A stretch of 64,000 nucleotides of DNA from Rostrohypoxylon terebratum (taxonomy: Eukaryota > Ascomycota > Sordariomycetes > Xylariales > Hypoxylaceae): the NCBI GenBank assembly GCA_022497145.1, contig MU385894.1, positions 1-64,000 on the forward strand. The letters run 5' to 3'. This document shows, one piece after another, positions 33,224 through 46,343 of the stretch (position 1 is the first letter of the stretch; the number at the start of each line of letters is the position of its first letter). Both the position numbers and the translations under genes were made by a program. The notes under the pieces are model-generated. The model saw only the letters and a list, made by a program, of their open reading frames with translations, did no database searches and was not told the DNA's origin.

Positions 33224-36200
33224 TCAGGTTTGCTGCATCACAGACGCAGTGCCTCCAATCTGTCGCTTAACTTGTTCCCGGGCCCAGCGAGCCGTCTCGA
33301 GTGTGCGAGGCTGGAACTCTCGGTTCGTCTTGGTTTCCTTAATCATAGCAGTTAACCAGTCCTGACGGAAGGCATCAGCCAGTTCGCCGTGAGGAAATGC
33401 GTCTGCGAGGTCACTGATTCATTTGTTAGCATTTTACCTAACAATTCAATATAAAAGATATAGACTTACCCAATCACTCCCATAGACGATCGCATGAGAG
33501 ACTCGCTACGATTCATGTCTTGAGAAATGATATTCAGTAGCTGGAAGATTGATTGCACGTAAGGCTGCAGAGCTTGGTCTTTTGAAACGTCAGCATGGAT
33601 ACTATATCGGATGATGTGCAAAGCTACTTACTCTTGCCGCTGATCTTCATGGCACCAATGATACCACCCCAAGCATCCATAATGCCCTCACGTAAAGAGA
33701 TGACATAGTCATATAATTCATAAGAGCCGTCAGGTGCGGCTGTGACATTCGCAGCCTGTTGCAGAACTTGTGCGACGACTGAGAGGTATGTCTCGAAATG
33801 GCCACCAATAGCGTTAGCAATATCGCCGAAGCACTGGAGAATGGCGGGCTTGAATTGGTTCGAAAGCGTCGTGCTCTGCCATTGAGTGTCAGTAACGTTT
33901 TTGTAAAAATATTAAAAAACTTCTGATAGATAATGTAAAAAATGATAGACGAACCCTAAGATTGTTGAGGAGATAGTTCATGAAATTGTCGCAGTAAGGC
34001 TGGCTGCGTTCGCCCATGGATCGAGTAATGTCACTAACAAGACCGATGGCCATAGAACAAAGGCTGGGCTCTTCCTGGTTGGCGAGAGCGTTGTAAAGGA
34101 ACGGCGTGAAGGCATCCATGTACTTGACGAAATCCTCCTCCATAGCATTCGACAATCCACTAATAGTGGCAAAGATCGACTCAGGAACGCTAGACTTGGC
34201 ACCTGCAGTGTTAAGAATATGCAGTGAGACCTGCATAATCCTGTCGCCCTGAGGCGAGATCTCTTTTTCTAGTCGTTGAATAATGGCTTGCAGGACGGTG
34301 TTCAAACTAGTCTGAATCTCTTCTAACGCGATCCTGTCTTCTATGCTAACGACCTGGCTCTGCATAGGAATGGTCTCTTCTAGACGCTTGATAATTACGT
34401 CTGACAGCTGGGCGATTGCCGGGAAGCTGTCAGTTGCCGCATGTTGGACGAATGCACTAAGAACCTCATAGGACGTGGTGCGGACAGCGGTCTCTGATCC
34501 CGGTTGAGACGTCACGGTCAGAAGAATATGGACACTCTGGTTGAAGTGAGGCGTGAGCGGGTTGGAGGCTGCATCGAAATCTCCGGAGAAGCGCTCTGCC
34601 AAGTTCATCAACGCCCAGCAGCAAGATGCCGCCATCTTGACGTCGTGAACACCCGCGAAGAGAGATCGAATGAGGGGATCTAGATGCTGCTGGGGATCAA
34701 TAGCTTGGGAGCAAGCCTCTGTTATGCGACCCAAGGCATAAGCAGTTGAATCCTTGACGAAAGTAGAAGCATCTTCCATCATAGTGATCAAGATAGGAAG
34801 GGCCTGTTTGACGATAGGCTCCAAGACTTTCTCGTCAGGGCCTTCCATAATGGCCCCGAAAGCAGCCACGGCAGCCTCCCGGTAATGCCAGTCCTCCGAT
34901 CGGAGATGCGACTCGACAAATTGGATGACAGGAGGAATGATGTTGGGACCGACGGCCTGAGCATAGAGCTGCAGACATTGGTATGCAGCACGTGCCAGGT
35001 TGTATTCATCGTCCGTTGCATCCTCGTCTTGCTTAGTAAGGAGTGTAAGTAGGGTGGGAACCACCTCGTTGGTAGCGACGCGAGCGAAGTTGTAGAAGGG
35101 GCGCATCTGGTCGGCACTGTCGACCTGTATATCTCGTTAGCATGCCATCATCTATACAGAAAACAGAATAAGCGCCAACATACCTGACCGTTGTCCTCTT
35201 CGATGTTGATCTCTTCCTCGCACACAGTACTCCAGAATTCAACGGCAAGCTTAGCAACATCCTCGTCTTCATTCTTCATGCCCAGGATTGTCAAGCCGAA
35301 TAGAGCTTTCTCCATGTAATAGCGCATGTTTTCATAGTAGAGGGCCATTATGCGGTTTAGGCAGCCGAATGCACCTTGCTGGATGCGCGCATCGTCAGCC
35401 TGGGTAGCCTCGCAGACAACCTGCATAATGTAGTTTCGCTCTCCCTCGTGCTTAAAGTTGTTGCCGACGAACTCGAGAGAATCGCCGAGAGCGGAGATAG
35501 CGGAGAGTCGCACTTCGACATTGGTCTCCTCTTTTCGCGCGCCTTGGACTACCGCTGTGAGAATTGCATTGGAGTGACCGATCAAAGCGGTTCGTAGCTC
35601 GGCATCCTGGCTTTCACAGATATAGCCTATACAAGTCAACGAAGCCTGCTTTTGATGAGGCGCACCAGCGCTGACATTCTGGACCAGAAGTGTTAGGAGA
35701 TCCGGCCATTGGTTTCTCGGTAGTTCAATAGCGGCGATAGAGGCGATGACTTGAGCAGCAGCCTGGCCCGCTTGTGCGTTCTCGGACGTTAGGGTCTGGA
35801 CGGCAAGTTCCTTGACCCTAGTTTTGGTTTCTTGATCCGTCTGCTGAAGCCATTTGGCTTGTAATTCTTGTTGGCGTGCGAATTCGCGAGCGGAGAATGC
35901 GTTTTTCAAGGCGAGACCTGCAGCGACTCTGATGTTGCCCTGGGAGTTGTCGTCTGCCAATGACTGCACTAGAGTGACTAGGTACAGAGGCTGAAGGGGA
36001 AAGAAGTATTGTTAGCAGCTGTATTTATTATACATGTATACATATATGTATATTAAATTCATTATGATGAGTATGACAATGGTAACTTACGAAATTAGTC
36101 TCGGCAGCTTGGGTCAGCTGTTGCTCGGCGCTAGTTCGCGTGGCCGCGTCTGAGGGGAAGGATGGATCAGTATCAAGCTCGGCTCGGGACAAAAAATGAC

Positions 36201-36339
36201 GTGTGGGTAATAGCACACGAGGCGCTTATGGGGAAAGGTCAAGATAATAGTAAGGTGAATTGCAAAAAAAAAAAAAAAAAGACTTACCTGGGGACAGCGA
36301 GTTGCTGAGGACAGTGTTGATATCACTGTTATCAGCCAT
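33224..36339 (-). CDS. KAP95: Importin subunit beta-1 (karyopherin beta, KAP95)
   Basis: Seven minus-strand exons (36339-36288, 36149-36091, 35990-35184, 35124-33955, 33875-33632, 33578-33470, 33413-33224) join in phase into 876 residues, the usual length. The N-terminus MADNSDINTVLSNSLSP is followed by SAEQQLTQAAETNF and then ADDNSQGNIRVAAGLALKNA, the importin-beta N-terminal domain that binds RanGTP. HEAT repeats continue throughout (for example RTTSYEVLSAFVQHAA and SLCSMAIGLVSDITRSMG). The acidic segment EEINIEEDNGQ sits at an exon end. Family role: with importin alpha it imports NLS cargo through nuclear pores; it also moves some cargo directly. The fourth intron uses an atypical GTTCGT donor, supported by frame and by continuity of the HEAT region. 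Confidence 0.93.
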
Positions 36340-38539
36340 CTTGTCTGCGCAACAGACCTATCCTACTTGTTTTGTTCCTTTAGGCAAGATCCAGATCGGC
36401 CAAGTCCAATGTCAACGTCAACAAGAGTAGTGGTATTAAGCTTAGCAAGGAGAAGAGACTTGGTGAATGGGGTTGAATGGGGGGGTTCGGGGTTGCTTAT
36501 GATGACGAATGATCAAAAAAGGTGGAAAAGGTCGATAGTAAGTCGAGAATAGTTCCTAGAAAGCGAGAGAATAGCTCGTTGGGATCCTATTAAGACTGGT
36601 CGGAAATAGAAAAGGAGGCTTTTGTCTAATGGTGGACGTTGAAGGAAAGTTTAGGAAAATTCGTAGAGGTGAAAAAAAAAGTGTAGAAAGGTGAAAGTAG
36701 AAAAGGTACGAAAGGTACAGTGTAGAAGTTGATGGTGGGTAGTTGCAGCAAGTGTGTAAACCTGTAAGGTGCGTAGTGCGCACTGCGCCAGTAGCGACTA
36801 GCGACCTTTTTTTTCTGGCTCTTAATGGCTGGCTCCTAATGGCTCCCTAATGAACCTAACGAGGTAGGCGGAGTGATTCAGCGGGTCCCTTATTTATTTT
36901 GTTGACAATCACGAGCCTGCCATCCCCAGAGTACTAGGGTAACCGTAGCGTAAACCTTAAAAGATTGTTGTTTTATTAGTAGTCACGACCTTAGGTAAAA
37001 GAGTAAAAAAAAAATATTGATAATAAAATTCAATAATTCAATAATTCAAAAATTCAAAAAGAAAATTCACTAAAAAAATGAGGGGTAAAATGTACTGTAC
37101 TTTTCAATCCCCTTTGTTTTGAATTACTACTAGTATTAGGACATACCTTTAATAGTGACCAGCTAATTCAAATGAACATGCTAAGTGCTTTAAGGAAAAG
37201 GTACCTAGCTGAAATACCTCCAAGGATTATTATAGGTAGGTGAGAGAGAGAGTTACACAGTCAGTTCGTCAAAGCTAAAAGGTGGGTTGGGTACGCTTGA
37301 CTCAGTGACAGGAACCTTCTATTCAATTCTTGAGAAAATATAGTAGGTATCAGCACCAGTAGTAACTTGTATTAAGGTTTGACAAAAAAAAGAGACGCGC
37401 ACGGTCCCCAAGAAACGGTGAGACACCTGACATGTACATATCGATATCAGATCATATCCGCGTACATACATAACCCACCTGCCTGCCCGCATATCTAATT
37501 AAAACCCCACTATTAATTGATTTAACTGCGCTACCAGGCTGCCTAGCCGATACCAGACAGCAGCATTGCCCCACGTAACCTAAAATCTCACGCGGCCTAC
37601 GGCTTGACATAATTCGCCCAAGCTGCAATAACCTTCCATCTGGAAGACGCTACAGCCAGATCTGCAGTTGCGGCAACTCAAAGCCCAGGTGCCGTGCCTT
37701 CCTAAGGTCCATGTTTTGACATTGATTTACAGGGCGCCCATGCATCTGATTCCTCCATTTGATGTTCCCTATCTGGGGCAGCAAGCCAAGCTGTCCGTAA
37801 TCACCGTAATCACCTTCCTAAGCCAATCGATCCGCTAAAGACATACTATGTAAATAAAAAACCGCCATAGAAAAGTTTGCGAAATCGGAATGCGGATTGT
37901 CAATTCTTCCCGTCATGCTTCCCCGCATTCGCCGCGCCAAGTTTTTAGCTAACTAATTCATTATCCCTTAGCGAATGTACAATATACAGCATACCTACCT
38001 ACCTATAATAGGCTGTGCCAGTATAGCCCCCCCCTCTCACCCCCCTTTATTATCAACACGTCGATAATTCGACAATAGCTTTGTCTCTTTGACAACTTCC
38101 AGAAAAGAGGGGGAAGACGGTCGATCATCAGCGATAAATCTTATATAGAAACCCATATAGAAACCCATATATAAACGTAAATACCAGCATTCGCCGTGCA
38201 TTATTATTGGTTTATATTATTGTTCAAATGTGTACTTTTCATTGGATTCTCCATCCTGTATGCTTTTGGATGCTAATGGGATAGGCTAACCCTATAGTTG
38301 GCCTACCTGTCGTTGGAAATCAAGCGCCTCGTCTTTTTCTACTGAACCGCACACCGACAATTGAGCCCTAGTTAAACAAGACCTATACCGGACAGCAGTA
38401 TTATCAACCCAGACTGCCTACCTAGGTCCTAGGTCCTAGGGAGATAAGACCTGTTCCGACACAATGGACCATATGTTTTTATAACACCGTATCGCCCCCA
38501 TATTCCATATTCCAGTCTCGTCATGTTTTTTTCCCTGAT
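36340..38539. other. Intergenic between KAP95 start and LEU4 stop
   Basis: No gene is supported. It contains the KAP95 promoter, an AT-rich block at about 37005-37080 built of TTCAATAA/ATTCAAAAA-type repeats, and a short direct repeat of ATATAGAAACCC near 38141-38175. A CCTAGGTCCTAGGTCCTAGG run lies at about 38420-38440. Confidence 0.5.
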
Positions 38540-40689
38540 CTACATCCCGTTGGCCTTAGCTTCTAAAGCTTGTATCGCCTTAATTGGGTCATCCTGAGTC
38601 TTGGCACTTCCGTTCGTGGCGGATGGTACTCTCAGGGCGTTGAGATCGAATCTTTCTGCAAAGCTACTCTTGGGCATATGTTTCGCGGCGACAGGGCTTC
38701 CAGGTCGGCTCAGGATGAACTATTGGCAGCATTATGTTAGATAAGCCATGAATCACTTCGTCGAGTATGAAGTACTTACGTTGCTAGCCGCCCCTAAGAG
38801 AGCTATTAGAGAACTCTGCACTACATCCTCATGAATACCCACACCCCACACTTTCTGGGATGTGCCGGAAGCCGTACATTCTATGTACGTAGCTGCCTTC
38901 ACTTCACGACCGCCTCCTATGGCGTGTTCCTTGTAATCTGCGACATCCAAATCAATTCCCACACCCTTCAAGGCGTTGGCTAAAGAGGAGATTGGACCAT
39001 TACCACGACCTTGAAGGCGGTATTCTTGGCCGTCGATGGCAACAACACCCTCGAAGACACGCGCTAGGTTCCTAGTGTCTTGTGTACTGTTAGCTCCTGG
39101 GGGAGCAGGCGATGACGATCGGTCAAATGAGATAGAATAGTCGAGAATGTTGAATCGGGGGTGTTCGTGAAGAAAGTATGTTCTCTCAAATAGTTCGGTA
39201 ATTTCGGCGGACAAGAGTTCTCGACCAAGCTCGTCGGCCTTCTTTTGCACCACTTGACTAAACGCGATTTGCAGACCTCTTGGAAGGTCAAGTTTGAGCG
39301 TACGCAAGATGATCCAAGCAGCACCACCTTTGCCGCTCTGCGAATTGACACGGATGACAGCCTCGTATGTACGACCAATATCGGCCGGGTCGAGGGGAAG
39401 ATAGGGTATTTGCCAATGGTCGTCGTATGCTTTGCCGTCTTGCTCCCGTTGCATGAACCCTTTCTTGATAGCATCCTGGTGAGAGCCGCTGAAGGCGCAC
39501 ACGACAAGAGATCCACCGTATGGTGCTCTAGGATGGACAGGAATCTTGTTGCAAACCTCGACTGTGTCGACGACACGGTTGAGATCAGAGAAGTCAACGT
39601 TGGGGTGGATTCCTTGCGTGTACAGATTTAAGGCCAAAGTGACTAGATCCACATTGCCAGTCCGTTCGCCATTTCCAAACAGACACCCCTCTACACGGTC
39701 AGCTCCAGCCATCTGCGCCAACTCGGCGGCCGCAACGGCGCACCCCCTGTCATTATGCGGGTGGAGTGAGACACAGATCTTCTCCCTCTCACTGATGTGG
39801 GTGCAAAAGTACTCGATTTGATCCGCGTACACGTTTGGTGTCGACATTTCGACAGTTGCGGGAAGGTTGAAGATTATAGGATTCTCGACCGTAGGTTCCC
39901 ATGCAGCTTTCACAGCTTCGCAGACTTTAATGACAAATTCGGGGCTAGAATCTGAGAAGGTCTCGGGACTGAATTCGAAAGCCCATTCTGTACCAGCGTG
40001 TTCGGGGTCATCCTTGGTGATGGAGCGGGCGTACTTAGCGCACGCCACCGCCCTCTCCAAACTCTCCTGTTCGGTGAAACCAAATACAATGCGCCGGAAA
40101 CATTCGCTGGTCGCTAAATAGATGTGTAGGATTGCTTTCTTAGCGCCCTTAAGGGAGTCTACGGTCCGTTTTATGAGGTCTTCACGGCACGGCGCAAGGA
40201 CTTGTAACCAGACATCGTCAGGCACGGCGCCGGGGGTTTCGACTAAGCGCCTCGTAAAATCGAAATCGGTTTGCGACGCAGAAGGAAAGGACACTTCAAT
40301 CTCCTTATAGCCAAGGTCAACCAGCATCTTGAAAAATTTCCATTTTTCGTCACCATTCTGTGGCAAGAATTTATTAGACAATGTCAATGTCAATTGGGTT
40401 GAGGTATGTCTATAGACGAACCATTGGGTCAACCAAGCTCTGGTTTCCATCTCTTAAGTCAGTTGCCAGCCATCTGGGAGCCTTGTCGACTGATTTCGAC
40501 GGCCATTGTCGATTTGGCAAGTTGAAAGGCGGAAACTTTTTATACTTTTTGGAGGGATCCTTAAGCCTATAACCCGAATTGGCTGTTAGCTAGATGTCGT
40601 TCTGGCCGTAGATTGGATCCAATGGGTAGGTTCGTATATATTGTTTTAGATTTCTCACAACCGGAGTTATGTGTAACTTACATCGGCAT
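38540..40689 (-). CDS. LEU4: 2-isopropylmalate synthase (leucine biosynthesis)
   Basis: Four minus-strand exons (40689-40682, 40566-40422, 40357-38780, 38719-38540) join in phase into 636 residues. The first coding exon is only 8 nt and splits the third codon; the protein begins MPMLKDPSKKYKKF, aligning with the MLKDPSSKYKPF start region of yeast Leu4. Catalytic motifs: DLRDGNQS (residues 39-46), EVSFPSASQTDFDF, the metal-binding HPHNDRG, and the glycine-rich GCLFGNGERTGNVDLV. The C-terminal half holds the LeuA regulatory dimerisation domain (leucine feedback). The enzyme condenses acetyl-CoA with 2-oxoisovalerate. No mitochondrial presequence is visible upstream of the ATG chosen, so the form encoded may be cytosolic, or an upstream exon may have been missed. 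The second intron has a GTTCGT donor. Confidence 0.93.
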
Positions 40690-42029
40690 GGTTGATGCAC
40701 AACGCGGGGGGTCGATCAACAGCTTGAGGCTTAGGGGAACGGAGGTACGACGCAGGTAGCAGATGGAATAAAGCGGAAGGAAGTGTCACGATTGCAAATA
40801 TGGATGACTTGCAAAAAAAACAAAAAAAACACAATTGAATGTGAAGGAAAGGGGTCTTTAAATAAGGTTCTTTGTTTCCCAGAGCTTAAACTCTTATTTA
40901 TCTTTCTTAGTTCCTGTCCATGAGTCAGAATTCATAGGACGCAACTGACGACCTCGGAATCTATTTCTCTAATAAAAATTTCATTCCCGTGTCTAAACGA
41001 GCGTAGGTGCTGGGCACTAAGGTGGGGTGGGGTGGTGTCCCTTCCCCAATGCACTGCTCAATGCAAGGCAACCCCGCATCGGGTGTGAGTTGTTGACCCC
41101 TTGTGCAGTATAGGACCAGGTAGGTACCTGTTGCACCTGTTGCCTCTCCTCACTATGCACATCCATCGAACGCGTAAACCCCGGACGCTAGGTATTACAG
41201 TTCCCGCCCAATTGGAACAAACTCCCAAGGCAAAACACGGCAGGCAAAACACAGCAGGCAAAACACGGCAAGATCGCATGTCACAGATGCAGCTATCGAA
41301 GCTATCGAGAGTTATGTCATACCTTATCTTGAACCCAGCATCCCGATCCGATCTACCACCTAGTAGTTAGATTATGGTAGAATATAGATTATACATTTTT
41401 CAAAAGCATTCTCAACACTTTCGCTTTTGTCGTCGGGTATACTTACGTCACTTACAACTACATGTTGACCATGTTGACAAAATCTGTGAGACGGCGCGAT
41501 ATCAGGTTCCAACCAATACCCTAGTAGTATATGCTGTTTTCCCATCCCTTCTCAGTTGCAGTTCTACAATATGCACGTTCGTATGCAAGAGCTTTGAAGC
41601 AAAACACGAGAACAAGGACATTCTTGACAGAAAGTGGACAGAACGTGGATATAATCGCCAATTTGCTGACACTTGATACCTAGTAGTGAACCAGACGGTC
41701 CGGTAATAGAACAGTAAGACATCGTCTGTACACCAAATACGTCTTGCAGCATAATGCGGCTTGTGAGTGTACGTCATATCCCTCAGAACCCTCCCTAGGA
41801 ATCAAGAATTAGGATCCTATCAACACGTAAACCCCTTTAGATACCGACGATGTCGGCTCAGTATGATTTCCATTCAACCGAATGCACTCCCAAACTCCCT
41901 TTGAACTCCTGGCTTGAAAGAAAATGCAACGGAAAATGCACTCATCTCAACAATACCCTAGTAATTCCATGACGGCCCGTCGATGGATTTTGCGAGAAAT
42001 AATTGACTGGAAAAAAGTCCACCGACAGA
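40690..42029. other. Intergenic between LEU4 promoter and ferric reductase 3' end
   Basis: No gene seen. A 14-bp tandem repeat occurs at 41229-41270. No Leu3-type CCGGNNCCGG box was found upstream of LEU4 by eye. Confidence 0.45.
41229..41270. repeat. 14-bp tandem repeat, three copies
   Basis: Three consecutive copies of GGCAAAACACGGCA, the middle one with a single change (CAGCA), upstream of LEU4. Confidence 0.9.
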
Positions 42030-43922
42030 TCACCAAGTGAAACTTTCTTCGACAAAGTCCACCACAGATGTTCCGTCTTGTACTTCGCGGACTGCCTGTC
42101 GGACATCGTCTGCTAGAGCGCCAGGGCCACAAACTGTGACGCACATAGCACCAACTTGTTCTTCAACCTCCTTTTTGACCAGTGTCGTAATCTTAGGACG
42201 CCCTGGAAACATCTGGACTGTTGTGGAACCTGAATGGATCTCTCTAGAATTCTTAGGTCTAGTTACGAACAACCTGATGGAGAGGATCTCTCGTCGTCGG
42301 GGAAGTCGTAAAATTTCGTCCATCCAAGGTCGTACCCACTCCAGTGCCTCTGTGTCACGGATGATCCATACAAGAACGATTTTTCTCGTCGCAACTGTAC
42401 CATCGTTGAATCCCTGAATCAGCGGCTTCAGATACGAGATCTGATGGGTAATACCCGTAGCGCCGGCGAAAAGTAAGACGTGGCCGTAGGAGTTCAGGGA
42501 ATGGTGTCCGGCGTAAGGGCCTTCCATACCCGCTCTAAGAGTGATAGACGGCGCTCCTCCGGCAAGGGCCTTGTTGTAAAGTGCGCGAGTGAAACCGGTG
42601 TGGGCCCCGATGACGAACGATACGGATGTTGTTCCATCCTTCAACTGAGACTCGGACACTGTTTTCTCACCCAATGTTGCCTTATCAATATTAGGGTGGT
42701 GCTGTACCCAAGCGACGGAGAACGGATGGCTTTCCCAACCTCTGATCTTCCAGAAGCGGAGGTAGGCATGCGATCCCGGGTGGATGTCCATGTGACGAGG
42801 AAGGTGAATCGTGACTCGTGTAGTATCGCCAGGCATGGGTTCCACCACAGCTTCTGTGAAGCCACGCTGTCTCGACCAATTGTAATAACCTAGACGGAAT
42901 ACTCGTGCGAAACGCTCCAACACCCAAAGGATGAAGACGGCAACGGCCCACGGTTTCTGGGGAAGACCACCAGGGATTTGCGCATAGTGGCAGTGGAGAT
43001 AAGTCATCAGAATGGCGACCAGTGCCAAAACGATATGGAAGTTGAGGAATGTCTCGTAGAACGCGTGTCTGAGGGGCGAGACGGAAAGGATGAGAAGAAA
43101 TGACATTGCCACCGTACCAATCATACCAGACGCAAGGAAGTCGTCGCGGACTAGCTTATAACCCATCCCACGCCAACCACTAGCGGCGATTTCGACGTAA
43201 GCCCAAGCACAAGTGTGAATGACGACTTCGATGACGACGGTGCGACCCATCCATCGGTGAATGAGATTGTAAGTGTCGAAACTCACATGTAGGAGATCGA
43301 TCAGGGGGTTGTTTCTTCCTGCCAAGATTATAAGAGGGACCATGTTGACTAGTGACAACGTGCCCGAGCGACCTCGAATCTCAGCTGCCAACGAGTAGCC
43401 GTTAGGCCGGTGCCATTCTTCGTAGAGCAGGTAGGCAACGTTGCTGAGTAGATAGATGACTAAGATAACGGAATGAAGTCGAGACGGTAGGGTGCCCACG
43501 CTAACGGCCGAGGATAGCTTGATCTCTCTGTTGTGTCGCTTGTTCCACAAGGGTGCATAGAGAAGATTCTTCTTGTAGCCTGGCATCCAACTCCACTGCG
43601 TCTTCTTCCAGTAAGTTTGCTGTTCGCCAGGGGCTGACATAGCAGAGACATGTCGAAGTTGGCTCCATCCGATGGCAACGAGGCGAATCGCAAGTAAGAT
43701 GAGTAGCATACCTCCCAATGTCCACCATAGAGATTCCTTAAACATCATGTTACCCTCCTGATCGACCCCATTAAGTGCCGTGGAGAAAGGGCTAATAGTG
43801 GATGAGGGCGTAGCTGCAGCATCCGTTGCTGTGGCGGTGGCTCGAGCTACGAGGCTCGAGGTTGCCGTGCAATTTTGTGGACCGCATAATGCGTCGGCGA
43901 TCCGGCGTCGTAGCGAAGACAT
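42030..43922 (-). CDS. Ferric/cupric reductase transmembrane component (FRE family)
   Basis: Intronless minus-strand frame of 630 residues from the ATG at 43922 (MSSLRRRIADALCG). The frame stays open further upstream but without a better ATG. Hydrophobic segments start at about residue 75 (WWTLGGMLLILLAIRL) and recur through residue 350. Paired haem-ligand histidines are visible in HRWMGRTVVIEVVIHTCAW and NFHIVLALVAILMTYLHCHY. The FAD site is HPFSVAWV (about residue 435) and the NADPH site is the glycine loop FAGATGITHQISYLKPL (about residue 515). The C-terminus reads VCGPGALADDVRQAVRE and ends in FVEESFTW, as in this family. It reduces extracellular metal chelates for uptake. No GATA-type iron regulator site was seen in the promoter by eye. 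Confidence 0.9.
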   Translation of the reverse strand: MSSLRRRIADALCGPQNCTATSSLVARATATATDAAATPSSTISPFSTALNGVDQEGNMMFKESLWWTLGGMLLILLAIRLVAIGWSQLRHVSAMSAPGEQQTYWKKTQWSWMPGYKKNLLYAPLWNKRHNREIKLSSAVSVGTLPSRLHSVILVIYLLSNVAYLLYEEWHRPNGYSLAAEIRGRSGTLSLVNMVPLIILAGRNNPLIDLLHVSFDTYNLIHRWMGRTVVIEVVIHTCAWAYVEIAASGWRGMGYKLVRDDFLASGMIGTVAMSFLLILSVSPLRHAFYETFLNFHIVLALVAILMTYLHCHYAQIPGGLPQKPWAVAVFILWVLERFARVFRLGYYNWSRQRGFTEAVVEPMPGDTTRVTIHLPRHMDIHPGSHAYLRFWKIRGWESHPFSVAWVQHHPNIDKATLGEKTVSESQLKDGTTSVSFVIGAHTGFTRALYNKALAGGAPSITLRAGMEGPYAGHHSLNSYGHVLLFAGATGITHQISYLKPLIQGFNDGTVATRKIVLVWIIRDTEALEWVRPWMDEILRLPRRREILSIRLFVTRPKNSREIHSGSTTVQMFPGRPKITTLVKKEVEEQVGAMCVTVCGPGALADDVRQAVREVQDGTSVVDFVEESFTW

Positions 43923-45060
43923 GGTGATGATAATGTGGTTAACGTACTGGCTGGCAGTATAGGGTGTGAGTGAAGAATAAAGATTGCCGAAAAATAATAA
44001 TATCAATCTCCCGAAACGAGGGACCGAAGGGCGGACAAGGAGAATCTATAGTCGAGGACGGACGATTCACACTAAAATCCAGAACCCTCGAAGGTAAAGA
44101 ACGGTGTTGTTATGCACTTTTTATCAATGCATTGTGCTCGAGAACAATCAATTTGCTTCTTTACTTAGGCCGAGAACCTTTATCCTCGGTGTAGCCACAA
44201 CGTGATCGTGATCGTTCACCAATCTGACGGGGCGATGAGCGATGATAACAAAGGAGTGGTTGGAGGCGAGGACCAGTGATATGTTGAACCACGAATAAAC
44301 CACGAGGAATACCACACAAGAAGTACCGTAACTATTTTTGTTCCCTTTGTCGGCGTGGAGGAAAAAGCTTGATATGACCTCGATATGAGCTTGGTTGACA
44401 GGAGGCGACTCCGGTAGCCGATAAAGTTGAATAGTCCTAAGATGGAAAGTGGTGTGGGTATTAAGCACGAGTTGATTAATTGCCCTACCTAAAATAAAGG
44501 TATCGTGATAGTTCGGTAGATGGTTAGACGCGCGACGGGTTTATCAATGTGGAATGACGTTCCGGTAAAAGTAGGTAGACGGTAGACGGTAGACGGCTAT
44601 GTACGAAAGAGTGAATGTGTAAATAAATGAGTGAGAGGCCAAATTTTGAGCGGATGGTAAGAAAGACGTAAATCGTGAAGGTCAAATGCGCAATCGTATG
44701 TTGAACCTCGAAAGTAATTTTTTATGATAAAGAGGGAAAAAAACGAATGTGTAAAGGTTTTTTAGTTAGATAGGTGTCCGGGTCGAAGTTGGGAAAGGTA
44801 CGAGGAAGGGGACGAGATGATAGTAAGATGACAAAAGTGGTGAGGGTATCTTGGTGGTCCCTAGGTAATCTGGTAGTGTCCTTGGTTCCTTGGTGATCTT
44901 GGTGTTCGTGATATTGCGGGTACTGGCAGATTATGATGATCACTTTTCGCACTTGGACCAGCTGCCAACTTATTGTTAATTTTTGTACCCTAGAAAAAAC
45001 AAAAGGTTGTTAACGAGTGCCCGACGCCCGTCGATTTATCACCTGAATGAGGATAGTGAG

Positions 45061-45087
45061 AGTAGTAGTAGTAGTAGTAGTAGTAGT
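45061..45087. repeat. (AGT)9 microsatellite
   Basis: Nine perfect AGT units in the gene-free region. Confidence 0.95.
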
Positions 45088-46257
45088 GAGGACAGTGAAA
45101 TAGTAAAATGGCGTAAGTACGTACCTTTAATTGTTCCAGGTTAGGTACTTAAGACACTACCTAGTAGACTTATACCCGTCAAGAGTTGAACACGAAAAAT
45201 AAAAAATGAAAAAATAAAATAAAAAATAAACGCACCGAACAGTACATATGTGATGACGATCTTGAAAGGCAGATCACCGAGTTTATACACAAAGATGCAT
45301 CGTGACTTACCTAGTACACCCTGAAATGCCTGAAATGGGCCGATTTCCGATTTCCGTAGTCCTGCCCTTTGGAAATACGAAGGTACTTCAAACTAACGTT
45401 GTCATCGTGGCTTGTTAAATCGTCTTGAATCACGCTAGGATCCTAAGATAATTAATTCTGGACGATGGCAATCCTGCCAGTCGATTCTTCGTCCGTACCT
45501 AATCTTGAAGTGGAAGTTGTTCAAGTCCTGAAGCTCAAACGCCGGTGGGTGAATTTACAAGTCTACATCTTCCTCTTCTGTTCCTAATCGCGGGAGTTCC
45601 TGCCAAATGATTCGCCCACAAGCGCCCGAAGATCTACGCCGTTCCCCACATGCCCGAAAAAATTAGCAAGCAGGGGTCAGGCCCAGACTTGATAGGATCA
45701 AGGGGTCCTACGCTTAGCCACAACGTTACCCAGCGGTCTGTTAAACGCTATATTTGATTGGTCGGCTGTTTTACCTTCGGACGGTCTTAGTGGCCCTTAC
45801 AGGCCTTTACAGGCCCTTTACAAGGGGCTGAGAGGGCTGACAGTTTCCCCTGCCTGTTCAGCTAGGTACATCGTGCCACTAAACCATGTACTAGCAATGC
45901 ACTAATTCTATCCAGGTTAGCTCGAGCTTGGATTAAGAAATTCGCCAATAGATTTCACCGATAGGGAGAGGTGAAATAGGTACTTCGTAATACGAATAAT
46001 AGCCTTTGAATTATTTTATCCAAATTGTTCATGCAGTCTGACTCTCAACGACATCAAGGAGTTCAAGGAACCTAGGTCCTAGGTCCTAAGCTGCACAAGG
46101 AGCCCTCTTTGATTCTCGGGTCCCTCCGAAAATGCGACTTTCACACCCGGTCAGCCTTTCACAATACGACCATAGGCACCTAGTATACGTGTGCATAGGT
46201 ACATATGTCTACGTATACTAGGTAGTAGGTATGTACAGCCGTACATAGTACGTATTG

Positions 46258-46343
46258 TTGAAACACTGAAACATCGAAACATTGAAACATCGAAACATCT
46301 AGGTCTGGAGAGACTGGGGTGGATGGTGGATGGTGGATGGTGA
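46258..46343. repeat. Adjacent minisatellites (GAAACATC-type and GGATGGT)
   Basis: A block of alternating GAAACAT-C/T units (46258-46299) is followed within 20 nt by three GGATGGT units (about 46318-46343). Confidence 0.8.
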
